Shown: one piece after another, positions 55,530 through 63,115 of the stretch
Numbering within the stretch: the first letter of the stretch is position 1
Layout of the letters: each line of letters starts with the position of its first letter
Source: an uncultured Rhodanobacteraceae bacterium
Lineage (GTDB): Bacteria > Pseudomonadota > Gammaproteobacteria > Xanthomonadales > SZUA-5
Assembly: GCA_937928755.1 (NCBI GenBank)
Contig: CALEZI010000118.1
Location: 1 to 63,837 of the forward strand
Direction of reading: 5' to 3'
Length of the DNA stretch: 63,837 nucleotides
The notes under the pieces: model-generated
Databases searched by the model: none
Seen by the model: only the letters and a program-made list of their open reading frames with translations
What the model was told of the DNA's origin: nothing
Program-made: the position numbers and the translations under genes

Positions 55530-55750
55530 AACTCTCGATCAGGTTCTTTCTCAGGCTCGATGTTGCCCAGATCGAAGTCCTTGAGCATGCCTCGAAAAGC
55601 GCTCATGGGTTGCTCTGGCTTGATCACCAGCTCGCCCTCCCGAAGCTCGAAGTGGATGTGTGAACCGGGTTTGATGCCTAGCTTGGCGCGCATGGCGGCC
55701 GGCAATGTGACTTGCCCTTTGCTGGAAACGACCGCCTCATGGGATCGCAT
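55526..55750 (-). CDS. AbrB/MazE-type antitoxin
   Basis: 74 residues. EAVVSSKGQVTLPAAMRAKL and GIKPGSHIHFELREGELVIK are the swapped-hairpin AbrB DNA-binding signature; the C-terminal 25 residues would bind the PIN toxin. Three 7-bp direct repeats spaced exactly 17 bp lie 42-82 bp upstream and are the probable operator. Confidence 0.93.
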   Translation of the reverse strand: MRSHEAVVSSKGQVTLPAAMRAKLGIKPGSHIHFELREGELVIKPEQPMSAFRGMLKDFDLGNIEPEKEPDREF

Positions 55751-55791
55751 GGCTGGCTCCTTTGTCAGAGTTGGGTGAAGAGCTGCAAAAG

Positions 55792-55832
55792 GTAAAGCAA
55801 AGGTGCAAGTAAAGCAACGCTTCCGGTAAAGC
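55792..55832. promoter_or_regulatory. Three 17-bp-period direct repeats (iteron-like operator)
   Basis: GTAAAGC occurs at 55792-55798, 55809-55815 and 55826-55832, each start 17 bp after the last. The repeats lie upstream of the AbrB-type antitoxin start at 55750 and probably serve as its binding sites on one or nearly one face of the helix. Confidence 0.7.
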
Positions 55833-55849
55833 GAACTGATCTGCGCCTT

Positions 55850-56092
55850 CTATCTCAAGGCGGCTAAGTCGCAGCGGAAGTCATCCGGTTCGACCGGCTG
55901 GCATTGCTTCGGAAACCCCGCCTTGCGCCAGTAGTCGTGGACACCGCTGTCGCGGATGCGCTGCTTGAACTCCGGCGATTGACGGTAACGCGGGATGCCG
56001 ATGAACACGCCGACCACGACGATGAGGAAGTCAAGGCCGATGGCAAACCAGTTCTGGGCGTTCACGTGCTCGGTGATGCGACGCAGGATCAT
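55850..56092 (-). pseudogene. Chimera: DUF6090-like N-terminus fused to a TPR-protein C-terminal tail
   Basis: 80 residues from the ATG at 56092. Residues 1-32 (MILRRITEHVNAQNWFAIGL then a membrane helix) match the start of the DUF6090-like protein at 45456. From about residue 33 the sequence becomes FKQRIRDSGVHDYWRKAGFP then KQCQPVEPDDFRCD, which is the tail type of the 53.2 kb TPR protein. The reading frame survives the join. It is best explained by a deletion that removed the rest of one gene and the start of another. A membrane-anchored mini-protein could still be made. Confidence 0.78.
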
Positions 56093-56152
56093 TTCACTTC
56101 GTCCCAATCGAAGCCGATGTTCGTCCCGCGGCAGCCATTTCCGGCGCGAGCG

Positions 56153-56308
56153 TCAAAGCCTGAATTCGCCCTTCGAATCCATTTCGCGCTTCGGCCATTC
56201 CGGACAAAGCGCCTCCACCACCTCCATCAGGCTCAACCATGCCGCCACGGGGTCTTGCGGCGGCTGGTCGGCGTGCGCCTGACGCCCGACATGGCCAGCA
56301 AGCGGCAT
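56153..56308 (-). CDS. Small protein of unknown function
   Basis: 51 residues from the ATG at 56308, 13 bp after the nucleotidyltransferase stop. The stretch DPVAAWLSLMEVVEALCPEW looks like a real amphipathic helix. No RBS is obvious and no family was recognised. It may be the partner of the nucleotidyltransferase or the 3' end of a decayed gene. Confidence 0.4.
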   Translation of the reverse strand: MPLAGHVGRQAHADQPPQDPVAAWLSLMEVVEALCPEWPKREMDSKGEFRL

Positions 56309-56321
56309 GCATGGAGCTGTA

Positions 56322-56849
56322 TCAGCGACTTTCGGCAAGCAGTTCATCGAGTAGCGCCTCTCGCTCGAAGAGCGCAAAGTACTTTCGAACTTCGTCCATG
56401 TCGAGCTTTGTCCGATTGGCGCGCAGCAACCGCCGGATGTCGTCGAGATCGCGGCCGCGGGTTGGGTCATTGCACAAGGCCTGCAGTTTGAAGCCGATCA
56501 ATCCTTCCGCACTGATGACGCGGAGCCGGCCGAGTGGTGTACTGCGAACTTCGGCCTGTTGCAGCAGGCGACTTGCATGCGCCCGGTGGGCGTAGAGCAG
56601 CTCGAAGCCTTCATCGCCGCGGCAGTAGTTGGCGGCATCTGCGCTGCGATGCACGCACTCGTAGCGCAGCGACAGCAGCAGTTCGTGGACACGATCGGCG
56701 TCGTCGGCTGCGACCAGAAATTCGACGTCACTCGTGGCGCGCACAACCTGATGCGCGGCAAGTGCAAGTCCACCAATCAACGCCGGCGGTGTATCCATGT
56801 CGGAGAACGCCGGAAGAACCTGCCTGATCTGGTCGGCCGGGCGGGACAT
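56322..56849 (-). CDS. Nucleotidyltransferase-fold protein (AbiEii/MNT-like)
   Basis: 175 residues from the ATG at 56849; a GTG at 56909 would add 20 residues, and neither has a clear Shine-Dalgarno. The nucleotidyltransferase motif is ALIGGLALAAHQVVRATSDV followed by EFLV, where the second acidic residue is Glu instead of Asp. A later VISAEGLIGFKLQALCNDPT, then RGRDLDDIRRLL, is typical of AbiEii-like nucleotidyltransferases. Some of these are toxins of type IV/VII modules that modify tRNA. Whether the small downstream ORF is its antitoxin is unknown. Confidence 0.75.
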   Translation of the reverse strand: MSRPADQIRQVLPAFSDMDTPPALIGGLALAAHQVVRATSDVEFLVAADDADRVHELLLSLRYECVHRSADAANYCRGDEGFELLYAHRAHASRLLQQAEVRSTPLGRLRVISAEGLIGFKLQALCNDPTRGRDLDDIRRLLRANRTKLDMDEVRKYFALFEREALLDELLAESR

Positions 56850-56939
56850 GTTATCGACGAATACCCGACGCCGCGGCGAGGGCGAGGAAATTGCTCGCGT
56901 CAGTTCCACCCGTTCGATGTTCGGGTTTGATGCGGCGGG

Positions 56940-56989
56940 CGTCCTTCGACTGTTTCCCGCTCGCAGGATTGCGGGAAACGCTCAGGACG
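56940..56989. repeat. Nested inverted repeat downstream of a TPR gene
   Basis: GTTTCCCGC (56952-56960) and GCGGGAAAC (56971-56979) form a perfect 9-bp stem. CGTCCT (56940-56945) and AGGACG (56984-56989) pair outside it. It resembles the dispersed CCTGAGC...GTCGAAGGACG repeat of many proteobacteria and lies between the TPR stop (57027) and the nucleotidyltransferase start, so it may end transcription. Confidence 0.65.
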
Positions 56990-57026
56990 ATCGGATTTGA
57001 CACGGGTTCACCAAATGCCCGCGAGC

Positions 57027-58850
57027 TCACTGTGCCGCTGCCGCCAGCGGCAAACCGAGCTGATCCAGCAGCGCCTGATAGCGCGGGTCCAACGACAGCG
57101 CATCGAACTGGGTCATGCAGTACAGGTAGGCGTTGAGTGGATCGTGCTCGGCGAACAAGCGTTCGAGTTCGTCCAGCGCCAGGTCGTTGCGACCCAGCAT
57201 TATCAGCATTCTCGCGCCACTCACGCCGCCGGGCCCGTCGGCCCTCAGGATGCTCAGCGTCTGCTCGGCCAGCGTCGGGTCCTTCATCGCAGCGGCAAGG
57301 GCCTGCGTGGCTTTGCCTTCTCCGCCGGTCATCCGCCTGGCCACTTCTGCGGCTTCGTCGAATCGGCCGAGTTGCAGCAGCGCGAAGGCCTTCGCCTTGA
57401 GCGCGACATACAGGTCGGGCACCAGGCGCAGCGCCTCGTCGTAAATGGGCAAGGCCGCCTCGAGCTCGCCGCGCAGCGCCAGGGAATGGGCCTTGGCGAC
57501 ATGAAGAATCGGCGCCAGCGGGTCGATCCCGATTGCGGCGTCCAGTTGTGCTTTGGACTCCTCCCAGCGACGCTGGTACATCAGCATTTCGCCATACCAG
57601 TGCAGCGCCGTGGCGTCGCGCGGGTTGCTGGCGATGGCGGCGCGGAAGTCCTTCTCTGCACCCGCCCAGTCGAAGTGATACTGGCCGCGCACCATGGCTC
57701 TGGCCGCCAGCGCCGCACTGGAATCCGGATCCAGCCGCAAGGCGTGCTCCGCAGCGTCCAGCGCCTGGACCGAGGTGTCGACACGCCCCGGACTGTCCGG
57801 ATCGTTGACCGAGTACTCGAAGATCAAGGCGAGACTCTGTGCCAGGCCCGCCCAGGCGTCGACGTAATCGGGGTCGGCGGCCAGCGCTGCCTGGAAGGCC
57901 TGTTCGGCGCTCTTCAGGTTCTGATAGCCGCGCCGATTCCAGAAGTAGCGGCCGCGCAGGTATTGCTGGTGGGCGACCACGCTGTCGGTACCTTGCCGGG
58001 TCAGGCGCTGCTGCTGGTCGCCGCTGAGGATCACCTTGAGCTCGTCGGTGATGGCACGGGCGATGCGCTCCTGCAACTGGAAGACATCGCTCATGTCGCC
58101 ATCGTAACTTTGCGACCACAGATGGAAGCCATCGGAGACCTGGATCAGCTGGGCGGTGATGCGCACCTGGTCGCCCTGCTTGCGCACCGACCCCTCCAGC
58201 ACGTTGCTGACGCCCAGTGCCTGGCCGACGGCGCGCAGATCCTGGTTCTTGCCCTTGAAATGGAACGAGGACGTTCGTCCGGCCACCTTCAGGTCCCGTA
58301 CCTGGGCCAGCGCGTTCAGGATTTCCTCGGACATGCCGTCGGAGAAGTACTCATGGTCACCGTCCGGCGAGAGGTCGGCAAAGGGCAGCACCGCGATGGA
58401 CTTGGCGGGCGGCGTCGATGTAGCGACAGGCACGGCGCTGTCGGCAGCGGAATCTGCGCTGGCGCGAGCCGTTTGCTCAGCGGCCGCGTCATCGCGCGGT
58501 GCCGAAGCCGGCCAGAATCGATCCGCGACGACGATCGCGACGACGGCCAGCAATCCCAGCATCATCAGCCGGTCCATGCGCTGCGCAGTACGCGGCGCGA
58601 TCGAGCGAGCCGGATCGACCTCGGCGTCGCGCTTCAAGCCCTCCGGCGTCAGCTCGTAGACCCAGGAGAACACCAGCGCCGGCAGCAGCCCAAGCGCCAG
58701 CAACACCACCAGCGCCTGCAGTACCCAATCGGGCGTATGGAAGATCGGCAGCAGGGTCTCGGCAATCTGGATCAGCAGCCACGCACCGACCAGATACAGC
58801 CCGGCCATGCGGATGACGTTGCGGCGCTTGAGTTCGGCGAGGAAATTCAT
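57027..58850 (-). CDS. Membrane TolB-like/TPR protein
   Basis: 607 residues. The ATG at 58850 overlaps the stop of a small VapB-like gene (ATGA). The first 95 residues nearly match those of the 55063 paralogue, with three membrane helices. The TolB-like domain (about 145-280) has SIAVLPFADLSPDGDHEYFS and VSNVLEGSVRKQGDQVRITA. TPRs follow, for example AEQAFQAALAADPDYVDAWA and EHALRLDPDSSAALAARAMV. The C-terminus (QFDALSLDPRYQALLDQLGL) resembles the 46.3 kb tail type. No cyclase or DNA-binding output domain. Confidence 0.88.
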   Translation of the reverse strand: MNFLAELKRRNVIRMAGLYLVGAWLLIQIAETLLPIFHTPDWVLQALVVLLALGLLPALVFSWVYELTPEGLKRDAEVDPARSIAPRTAQRMDRLMMLGLLAVVAIVVADRFWPASAPRDDAAAEQTARASADSAADSAVPVATSTPPAKSIAVLPFADLSPDGDHEYFSDGMSEEILNALAQVRDLKVAGRTSSFHFKGKNQDLRAVGQALGVSNVLEGSVRKQGDQVRITAQLIQVSDGFHLWSQSYDGDMSDVFQLQERIARAITDELKVILSGDQQQRLTRQGTDSVVAHQQYLRGRYFWNRRGYQNLKSAEQAFQAALAADPDYVDAWAGLAQSLALIFEYSVNDPDSPGRVDTSVQALDAAEHALRLDPDSSAALAARAMVRGQYHFDWAGAEKDFRAAIASNPRDATALHWYGEMLMYQRRWEESKAQLDAAIGIDPLAPILHVAKAHSLALRGELEAALPIYDEALRLVPDLYVALKAKAFALLQLGRFDEAAEVARRMTGGEGKATQALAAAMKDPTLAEQTLSILRADGPGGVSGARMLIMLGRNDLALDELERLFAEHDPLNAYLYCMTQFDALSLDPRYQALLDQLGLPLAAAAQ

Positions 58851-59008
58851 GGGCGCGCGCCGGCCGGCTGGATGTCGGTGCCGGCGCGCCGACGCGCCGA
58901 CTCCCGGCGCAACCGCTGCTCGATGGCGGTGCGCACGGCCTCGGCGATGGACTCGCCGGTCAGCGCTGCAAGGTCGCGGACATGCTTGACGAGGCGGCGC
59001 GCGAGCAT
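58847..59008 (-). CDS. Short VapB-like protein (N-terminally reduced antitoxin)
   Basis: 53 residues from the ATG at 59008, which shares one base with the vapC stop (TGATG). VRDLAALTGESIAEAVRTAI and EQRLRRE match the core of VapB/PSK-operon antitoxins, but the usual N-terminal beta strand is missing. It follows a complete abrB-vapC pair, so it is a third gene of the module or the remnant of a second one. Its stop overlaps the TPR gene start. Confidence 0.6.
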   Translation of the reverse strand: MLARRLVKHVRDLAALTGESIAEAVRTAIEQRLRRESARRRAGTDIQPAGARP

Positions 59009-59403
59009 CAGGGCGCCTCGACTTCCGGCCGGAGCTGCGCGCGGCGCGCACGGGTACGCAGTTTCCCATCGAAGCTGAGCATGGCCGTGCACCCATGGGA
59101 CGCCTCAAGATGCAGCGCGTCGGCAAGATCCAGACCCGATCGATGCTGTATCAGAGCGCGGCCAAGGGCCTGCTCATCGGCGAAGCGCAGATTGCGGATG
59201 GACATCAGCGCCTCGAAGATGGCGACGACTCGCTCACGGGGCAGTCGATAGGCACCACGCAGCACCCACTCCAGTTCCAGCGCGACGGTCAAAGGAACGA
59301 AGAACGCCTCGCCGTCGTCGATTCGCGCAGCCACCCGCTTCGCCTGCGCCGGATCATCGCCGGTCACCAGGCGAACCAGCACATTCGTGTCCAGCGCAAT
59401 CAC
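59008..59403 (-). CDS. vapC: PIN-domain toxin VapC
   Basis: 131 residues from a GTG at 59403 overlapping the AbrB antitoxin stop (GTGA). PIN residues: IALDTNVLVRLVTGDDPAQA, PLTVALELEWVLR, and SGLDLADALHLEASHGCTAM followed by LSFDGKL. This subtype with EWVLRGAY pairs with AbrB-type antitoxins. It is the largest TA unit here, with two possible antitoxins and a TPR gene downstream. Confidence 0.93.
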   Translation of the reverse strand: MIALDTNVLVRLVTGDDPAQAKRVAARIDDGEAFFVPLTVALELEWVLRGAYRLPRERVVAIFEALMSIRNLRFADEQALGRALIQHRSGLDLADALHLEASHGCTAMLSFDGKLRTRARRAQLRPEVEAP

Positions 59404-59639
59404 GGCTTGGTCGCGAAGCGGGCTGGGTCGAGATCGGACAGATCCAGTCGTGGTCCCTGGTACCCGGCGATCCCGATGCACTCGTGCGCGCTGACGGTCT
59501 TTCGCTGCGGTTCGACCAGCAAGCGAATGTTGCCGTTTTCCTCGCTCACCTGCAGGCGAGTACCCGCCGAGATCCCCAGCCGCTCGCGCAGACTCGCAGG
59601 GATCACGACCTGCCCTTTTTCGGAAACGGTGACGAACAT
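59400..59639 (-). CDS. AbrB/MazE-type antitoxin
   Basis: 79 residues from the ATG at 59639. FVTVSEKGQVVIPASLRERL and LQVSEENGNIRLLVEPQRKT form the AbrB swapped-hairpin domain. The C-terminal 30 residues (GYQGPRLDLSDLDPARFATK) are the toxin-binding part. It overlaps vapC by 4 nt. The inverted repeat CTTAC-TCGG-GTAAG lies 13 bp upstream of the start. Confidence 0.92.
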   Translation of the reverse strand: MFVTVSEKGQVVIPASLRERLGISAGTRLQVSEENGNIRLLVEPQRKTVSAHECIGIAGYQGPRLDLSDLDPARFATKP

Positions 59640-59651
59640 GGCGGTTGACGG

Positions 59652-59665
59652 CTTACTCGGGTAAG
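59652..59665. promoter_or_regulatory. Probable AbrB-type antitoxin operator
   Basis: CTTAC (59652-59656) and GTAAG (59661-59665) form an inverted repeat with a 4-nt spacer just before the antitoxin start. Short, so moderate support only. Confidence 0.45.
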
Positions 59666-59832
59666 GCAAGCTTAGCGGAATTCAGCCGCGATCACACTCG
59701 CCGATGGCTGTAGCTGGAGCCGTTGCGGCACAATGTGCGCAGGCAGGCAGGCAGGCGGAAGCGGGGTTGCGGCAGGAGCGCCAGGCTGCCTTGCCGACAA
59801 ATGGAACTCATCGCTCAACTCGGGGGAGATAC

Positions 59833-61407
59833 ATGAATCCATTGCGCTTTTCGGCCACCCGTCGGGAGCTGTTGACGCTGCTCGGCGCTGGCATGCTGGC
59901 GTCGCTGCAGACCGGCTGCTCATCGGTCTCCATGTCTGCTCTTGAGGAGCCTGCAGAACTTGACGCACTGCATTACCTGAGTCTGGCCGAAGTGGCGCGA
60001 CTGATCGAGACGAAGAAGATATCGCCGGTCGAGCTCACGCAACTGATGCTGGCCCGAATCAGCGCTCTGGACGGCCGGCTGCACAGCTACGCAACCGTGA
60101 TGGCGGACAGCGCCCTGGCTGCCGCGCGTGCCGCAGAGCGCGAGATTCAGACCGGCAACTACCGCGGCCCTCTCCACGGCATCCCGATCGCGGTCAAGGA
60201 CCTCTGCTACACGAAGGGGGTGCGGACGATGGGCGGCTTGAAGGTGCTGCGCGACTTCGTCCCCGATTTCGACGCCACCGTGGTGGCAAAACTGCAGGCA
60301 GCCGGGGCTGTGCTGCTCGGAAAGCTGAGCCTCACCGAGGGCGCGATGGTGGGTTATCACCGCGACTTCGGGATTCCGGTCAACCCCTGGGGTGAAGATT
60401 ACTGGGCCGGCGTGTCCTCCAGCGGCTCGGGTGTGGCCACGGCCGCCGGTCTTTGCTTTGCGTCGCTCGGCACCGATACCGGCGGGTCGATCCGCTTTCC
60501 GGCGACGGCCAACGGGCTGGTGGGACTCAAGCCCAGCTACGGCCGCGTCAGCCGCCATGGCGTCCTGCCGCTGGCGGAGTCGCTCGATCACGTGGGCCCG
60601 ATGACGCGCAGTGTGAGGGACGCGGCGATCGTCTTCGAGGCGATCGCGGGACACGATCCCAATGACAGCACGTCGCTGCAAGCGCCGGTGCCGAACATGC
60701 TCGCCGAACTGGGTCGGGGCATCGAGGGGCTGCGGATCGGCTTCGACCGCGCCTATGCGCTGGACGGCGTGGACCCTGGTCTGGCCGCGGCAATCGAGCT
60801 TGCCGTGGCAGAACTGCAGCGGCTCGGAGCCCGGATCGTCGATGTGCAGCTTCCCGACGTGTCGGAGGTTGGTTCGGCCTGGTTCACGGTTTGCACCGCC
60901 GAGGCGGCCGCGGCACATCGTGTGAATTTTCCATCACGCGCAGACGAATACGGGGACTATTTCCGCGAGTTCCTCGAGTTTGGTTCCAGCGTCAGTGAGG
61001 CGGACCTCGCCAAAGCCCGTGAGGTCGGAAAGGCCATCGGCGAGGGATTCCTGGCAGTCCTGTCCACGGTCGACGCAGTCCTGAGTCCATCCGGCGGTAT
61101 GCCCTTCAAGATTCCCCCGGGCTTGCAGTACGGGTCGATGACGGAATGGAATCAGGTTCTTGCGCAGATATTGAAGACGCTGGGTGTCGAAAAGCCGCTG
61201 ACGTCTTTCACCTTTCCACACAGCTTTGCCGGCGCGCCGACGCTGACGCTGCCGTGCGGCGTCACCCGCGACGGCTTGCCCTACTCCATGCAACTCGCCG
61301 GCAGTCCCCGAGCCTCCGGCGTCAATTCGCCGCGCAGGCGCGCGATCGCCGCTTCGGCCTCGGCGCGCTGCGAATCCGGGCAGACGCGTTCGCACAGCCG
61401 AGCGTAA
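59833..61407 (+). CDS. Amidase-signature lipoprotein with replaced C-terminus
   Basis: 524 residues from the ATG at 59833, with GGGGAG 5 nt upstream. A twin-arginine-like start (ATRRELLTLLGAGMLASLQT) ends in a lipobox (LQTGC), so it is probably a membrane-anchored lipoprotein. The amidase triad is visible: K122 in IPIAVKDLC, cis-Ser at S195-S196 in GVSSSGSG, and S219 in GTDTGGSIRFPA. It is normal to about residue 492 (GLPYSMQLAGSP). The last 33 residues are antisense of the convergent gene and replace the usual final helices. The active site is intact, but folding may suffer. Confidence 0.88.
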   Translation: MNPLRFSATRRELLTLLGAGMLASLQTGCSSVSMSALEEPAELDALHYLSLAEVARLIETKKISPVELTQLMLARISALDGRLHSYATVMADSALAAARAAEREIQTGNYRGPLHGIPIAVKDLCYTKGVRTMGGLKVLRDFVPDFDATVVAKLQAAGAVLLGKLSLTEGAMVGYHRDFGIPVNPWGEDYWAGVSSSGSGVATAAGLCFASLGTDTGGSIRFPATANGLVGLKPSYGRVSRHGVLPLAESLDHVGPMTRSVRDAAIVFEAIAGHDPNDSTSLQAPVPNMLAELGRGIEGLRIGFDRAYALDGVDPGLAAAIELAVAELQRLGARIVDVQLPDVSEVGSAWFTVCTAEAAAAHRVNFPSRADEYGDYFREFLEFGSSVSEADLAKAREVGKAIGEGFLAVLSTVDAVLSPSGGMPFKIPPGLQYGSMTEWNQVLAQILKTLGVEKPLTSFTFPHSFAGAPTLTLPCGVTRDGLPYSMQLAGSPRASGVNSPRRRAIAASASARCESGQTRSHSRA

Positions 61408-62339
61408 CGATAGGCCAAGGCGGCGTTGCTGCCGGCGAGTTGGCGCAGCGGCGAAGGCGGGAAATGCCCCAGCGCGATTTTGCGCATGGCGGGCGAGAGG
61501 TGGTCGCGCTGTTCCGGCCGAAGTGCCCAAGGGGTCCAGCCCGGATCATGGGCATTCATGAGCTGTGCAACCGCCTGCGCACTGCGCTGAGCCAGCGCCT
61601 GGTTCAGGAACGACAATGCGCGCTCACGATAACGGTCGATGCGATCGTGTTGCTCGATTGCGCGCGACAGATCCATCGCCGGGTCGACGGCGAAGCGCAG
61701 CAGTCCTTCAAGTTCCCCAAACAGCGCCAATCGCCACTGGGCCTCGAACTGCAGGGCGCCTCCGACATCGTCGAAGTCGACGCACTGCTGCCCCTTCTCG
61801 GCCATCATCCTGGCGGCGCCGCTGGTCATCTCGTCGATCCGCGTTTGCGGGTCCTTGCCGTCGGCACCGATCATCACCATCGCGCCGATCGAGCCCTCCT
61901 TCTTGCGCACCGCATCGTCCATCCCCAACGCCAGATCGAGGGCCTGACTTCCGAGCGCGTACATTTCGCACTCGTTCAGTTGACGCAATAACCGCAGCGC
62001 TGCCTCGCGCGAGCCCGCACGCATCAAGCCGACAAGCGTGTCGGCGCTTTGCGCCAGCGGCATGCTCTCCGGCGGCAGCGCCGCCAAGGTCGCCGACGCG
62101 GTCATGCTGGCGACGTTCGGGCCTTCGTGCACGAAAGACGTTCCAACCGCACCTGCATCCACGATCTGCGGGGGGTCGGTCCCGCGTGGCGCCGCGGCAC
62201 CTGCGAGCGAGTCGCCTCGCGCCGCTTCAGTCCCGGCGTTTCCCGCAGGATTCGGCGCGACTTGAAATTTCCCTGGGGACACGGCGTATCCCAGCGCAGC
62301 GGCAAACAGCGCCAGTGCTATTCCGGTGCGTGTCTGCAT
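61281..62339 (-). CDS. Exported protein of unknown function
   Basis: 352 residues from the ATG at 62339, with AGGA 6 nt upstream. One N-terminal hydrophobic segment (TGIALALFAAALGYAV) is a signal or anchor. The rest is helical, with two cysteines in NECEMY and CERVCPD and a repeat-like end (SQRAEAEAAIARLRGELTPE). No family was recognised. The last 9-10 codons lie inside the amidase frame beyond the junction at about 61.31 kb, so its own C-terminus has probably been lost too, by only a few residues. Confidence 0.7.
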   Translation of the reverse strand: MQTRTGIALALFAAALGYAVSPGKFQVAPNPAGNAGTEAARGDSLAGAAAPRGTDPPQIVDAGAVGTSFVHEGPNVASMTASATLAALPPESMPLAQSADTLVGLMRAGSREAALRLLRQLNECEMYALGSQALDLALGMDDAVRKKEGSIGAMVMIGADGKDPQTRIDEMTSGAARMMAEKGQQCVDFDDVGGALQFEAQWRLALFGELEGLLRFAVDPAMDLSRAIEQHDRIDRYRERALSFLNQALAQRSAQAVAQLMNAHDPGWTPWALRPEQRDHLSPAMRKIALGHFPPSPLRQLAGSNAALAYRYARLCERVCPDSQRAEAEAAIARLRGELTPEARGLPASCME

Positions 62340-62661
62340 GGATCGTCCTGGTGCCCTTCTACTGAGGCGGCAACCATAGCGAGGTCGCCGCGAAATGAGA
62401 ACAACCGTCAACCAAGGCCCTGTGGACCTGTTCATCGCGAGATGCCACGGTCATGCCGCGGCCAGCACCGCATTCGTGGCGAGCGTCGCCGTCGACGAAA
62501 CCGGCGCAGTGCTGGAAATCGCTTGTCGCGACGGAATCGACGTCGATGGTGGCGCCTTTGCGCTAGCCATGGTCGACCGCACCGCGTGCTGTCCCGCATT
62601 GCCGAAACCGCCCCCGCATTGCCCCACGCGGTTTGGCTGGTGTCTATAAATATCTGATTTA
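62340..62661. other. Gene-poor stretch
   Basis: About 320 bp upstream of the 61.3-62.3 kb gene. An 84-codon plus-strand frame (62395-62649) is open, but it has no ribosome site and no recognisable fold. I see no other structure. Confidence 0.5.
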
Positions 62662-62696
62662 TGGTGGCCGGGGACGGAATCGAACCGCCGACACGG
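62662..62696 (-). repeat. tRNA-Phe 3'-end fragment, att-like direct repeat 1
   Basis: The minus strand reads CCGTGTCGGCGGTTCGATTC then CGTCCCCGGCCACCA: the T-arm (GGCGG-TTCGATT-CCGTC), acceptor strand and CCA of a tRNA-Phe(GAA). The other half of the tRNA does not follow, so it is not a working gene. Such 3' ends are the usual integration cores of tRNA-targeting mobile elements. Confidence 0.82.
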
Positions 62697-62819
62697 TTTC
62701 CAGTTCTTGCTGGCGGCCTGACTGCCGTTTCTGTTGGTCATTTTGGGCTTGCGCTGCCCAAAGCTCGGCGAGCGGATCAAGCCCGCGTCGATCCGTCGAT
62801 TGTGACTCGCCTGGCACTG

Positions 62820-62837
62820 AGCTACGATGTAGCTACA
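62820..62837. promoter_or_regulatory. Probable DinJ operator
   Basis: Two overlapping palindromes, AGCTAC-GAT-GTAGCT (62820-62834) and TGTAGCTACA (62828-62837), lie 18-35 bp before the dinJ start, directly upstream of its Shine-Dalgarno (GGGAG). RelB/DinJ antitoxins repress their operons through such sites. Confidence 0.65.
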
Positions 62838-62854
62838 AGTTGGGAGCATGAACG

Positions 62855-63115
62855 ATGGCAACGACTGACGATGTAGTGCGCGCCCGCGTTGGCGCGAAGA
62901 TCAAGCGCGAGAGCGAGAAGACGCTGGCGTCGATGGGGCTGACGATGAGCGAAGCGATCCGCTTGTTCCTGGTGCAGACGGTACGCATGCAGGCACTGCC
63001 GTTTGCGGTCGTGTCGCCGAACACCGAGACCTTGCAGGCAATCGACGAAGCGCGATCCGGAAAGGGACGCAGGCACACCAGCGCCGACGCGCTCTTTGCT
63101 GAACTGGAATCGTGA
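62855..63115 (+). CDS. dinJ: DinJ/RelB-family antitoxin
   Basis: 86 residues from the ATG at 62855, with GGGAG 8 nt upstream. VVRARVGAKIKRESEKTLAS followed by MGLTMSEAIRLFLVQTV is the RHH domain of RelB/DinJ antitoxins. The C-terminal half (TLQAIDEARSGKGRRHTSAD) is the toxin-binding region. It overlaps the toxin gene by 4 nt. The pair lies between two tRNA-Phe 3'-end repeats. Confidence 0.93.
   Translation: MATTDDVVRARVGAKIKRESEKTLASMGLTMSEAIRLFLVQTVRMQALPFAVVSPNTETLQAIDEARSGKGRRHTSADALFAELES

Noticed and set aside
62395..62649. 84-codon plus-strand ORF
   Set aside because: No ribosome site, no recognisable fold, and it runs towards a tRNA fragment.
62660..62740. Complete tRNA-Phe gene
   Set aside because: Only the 3' 35 nt match; no D-arm or anticodon arm follows.
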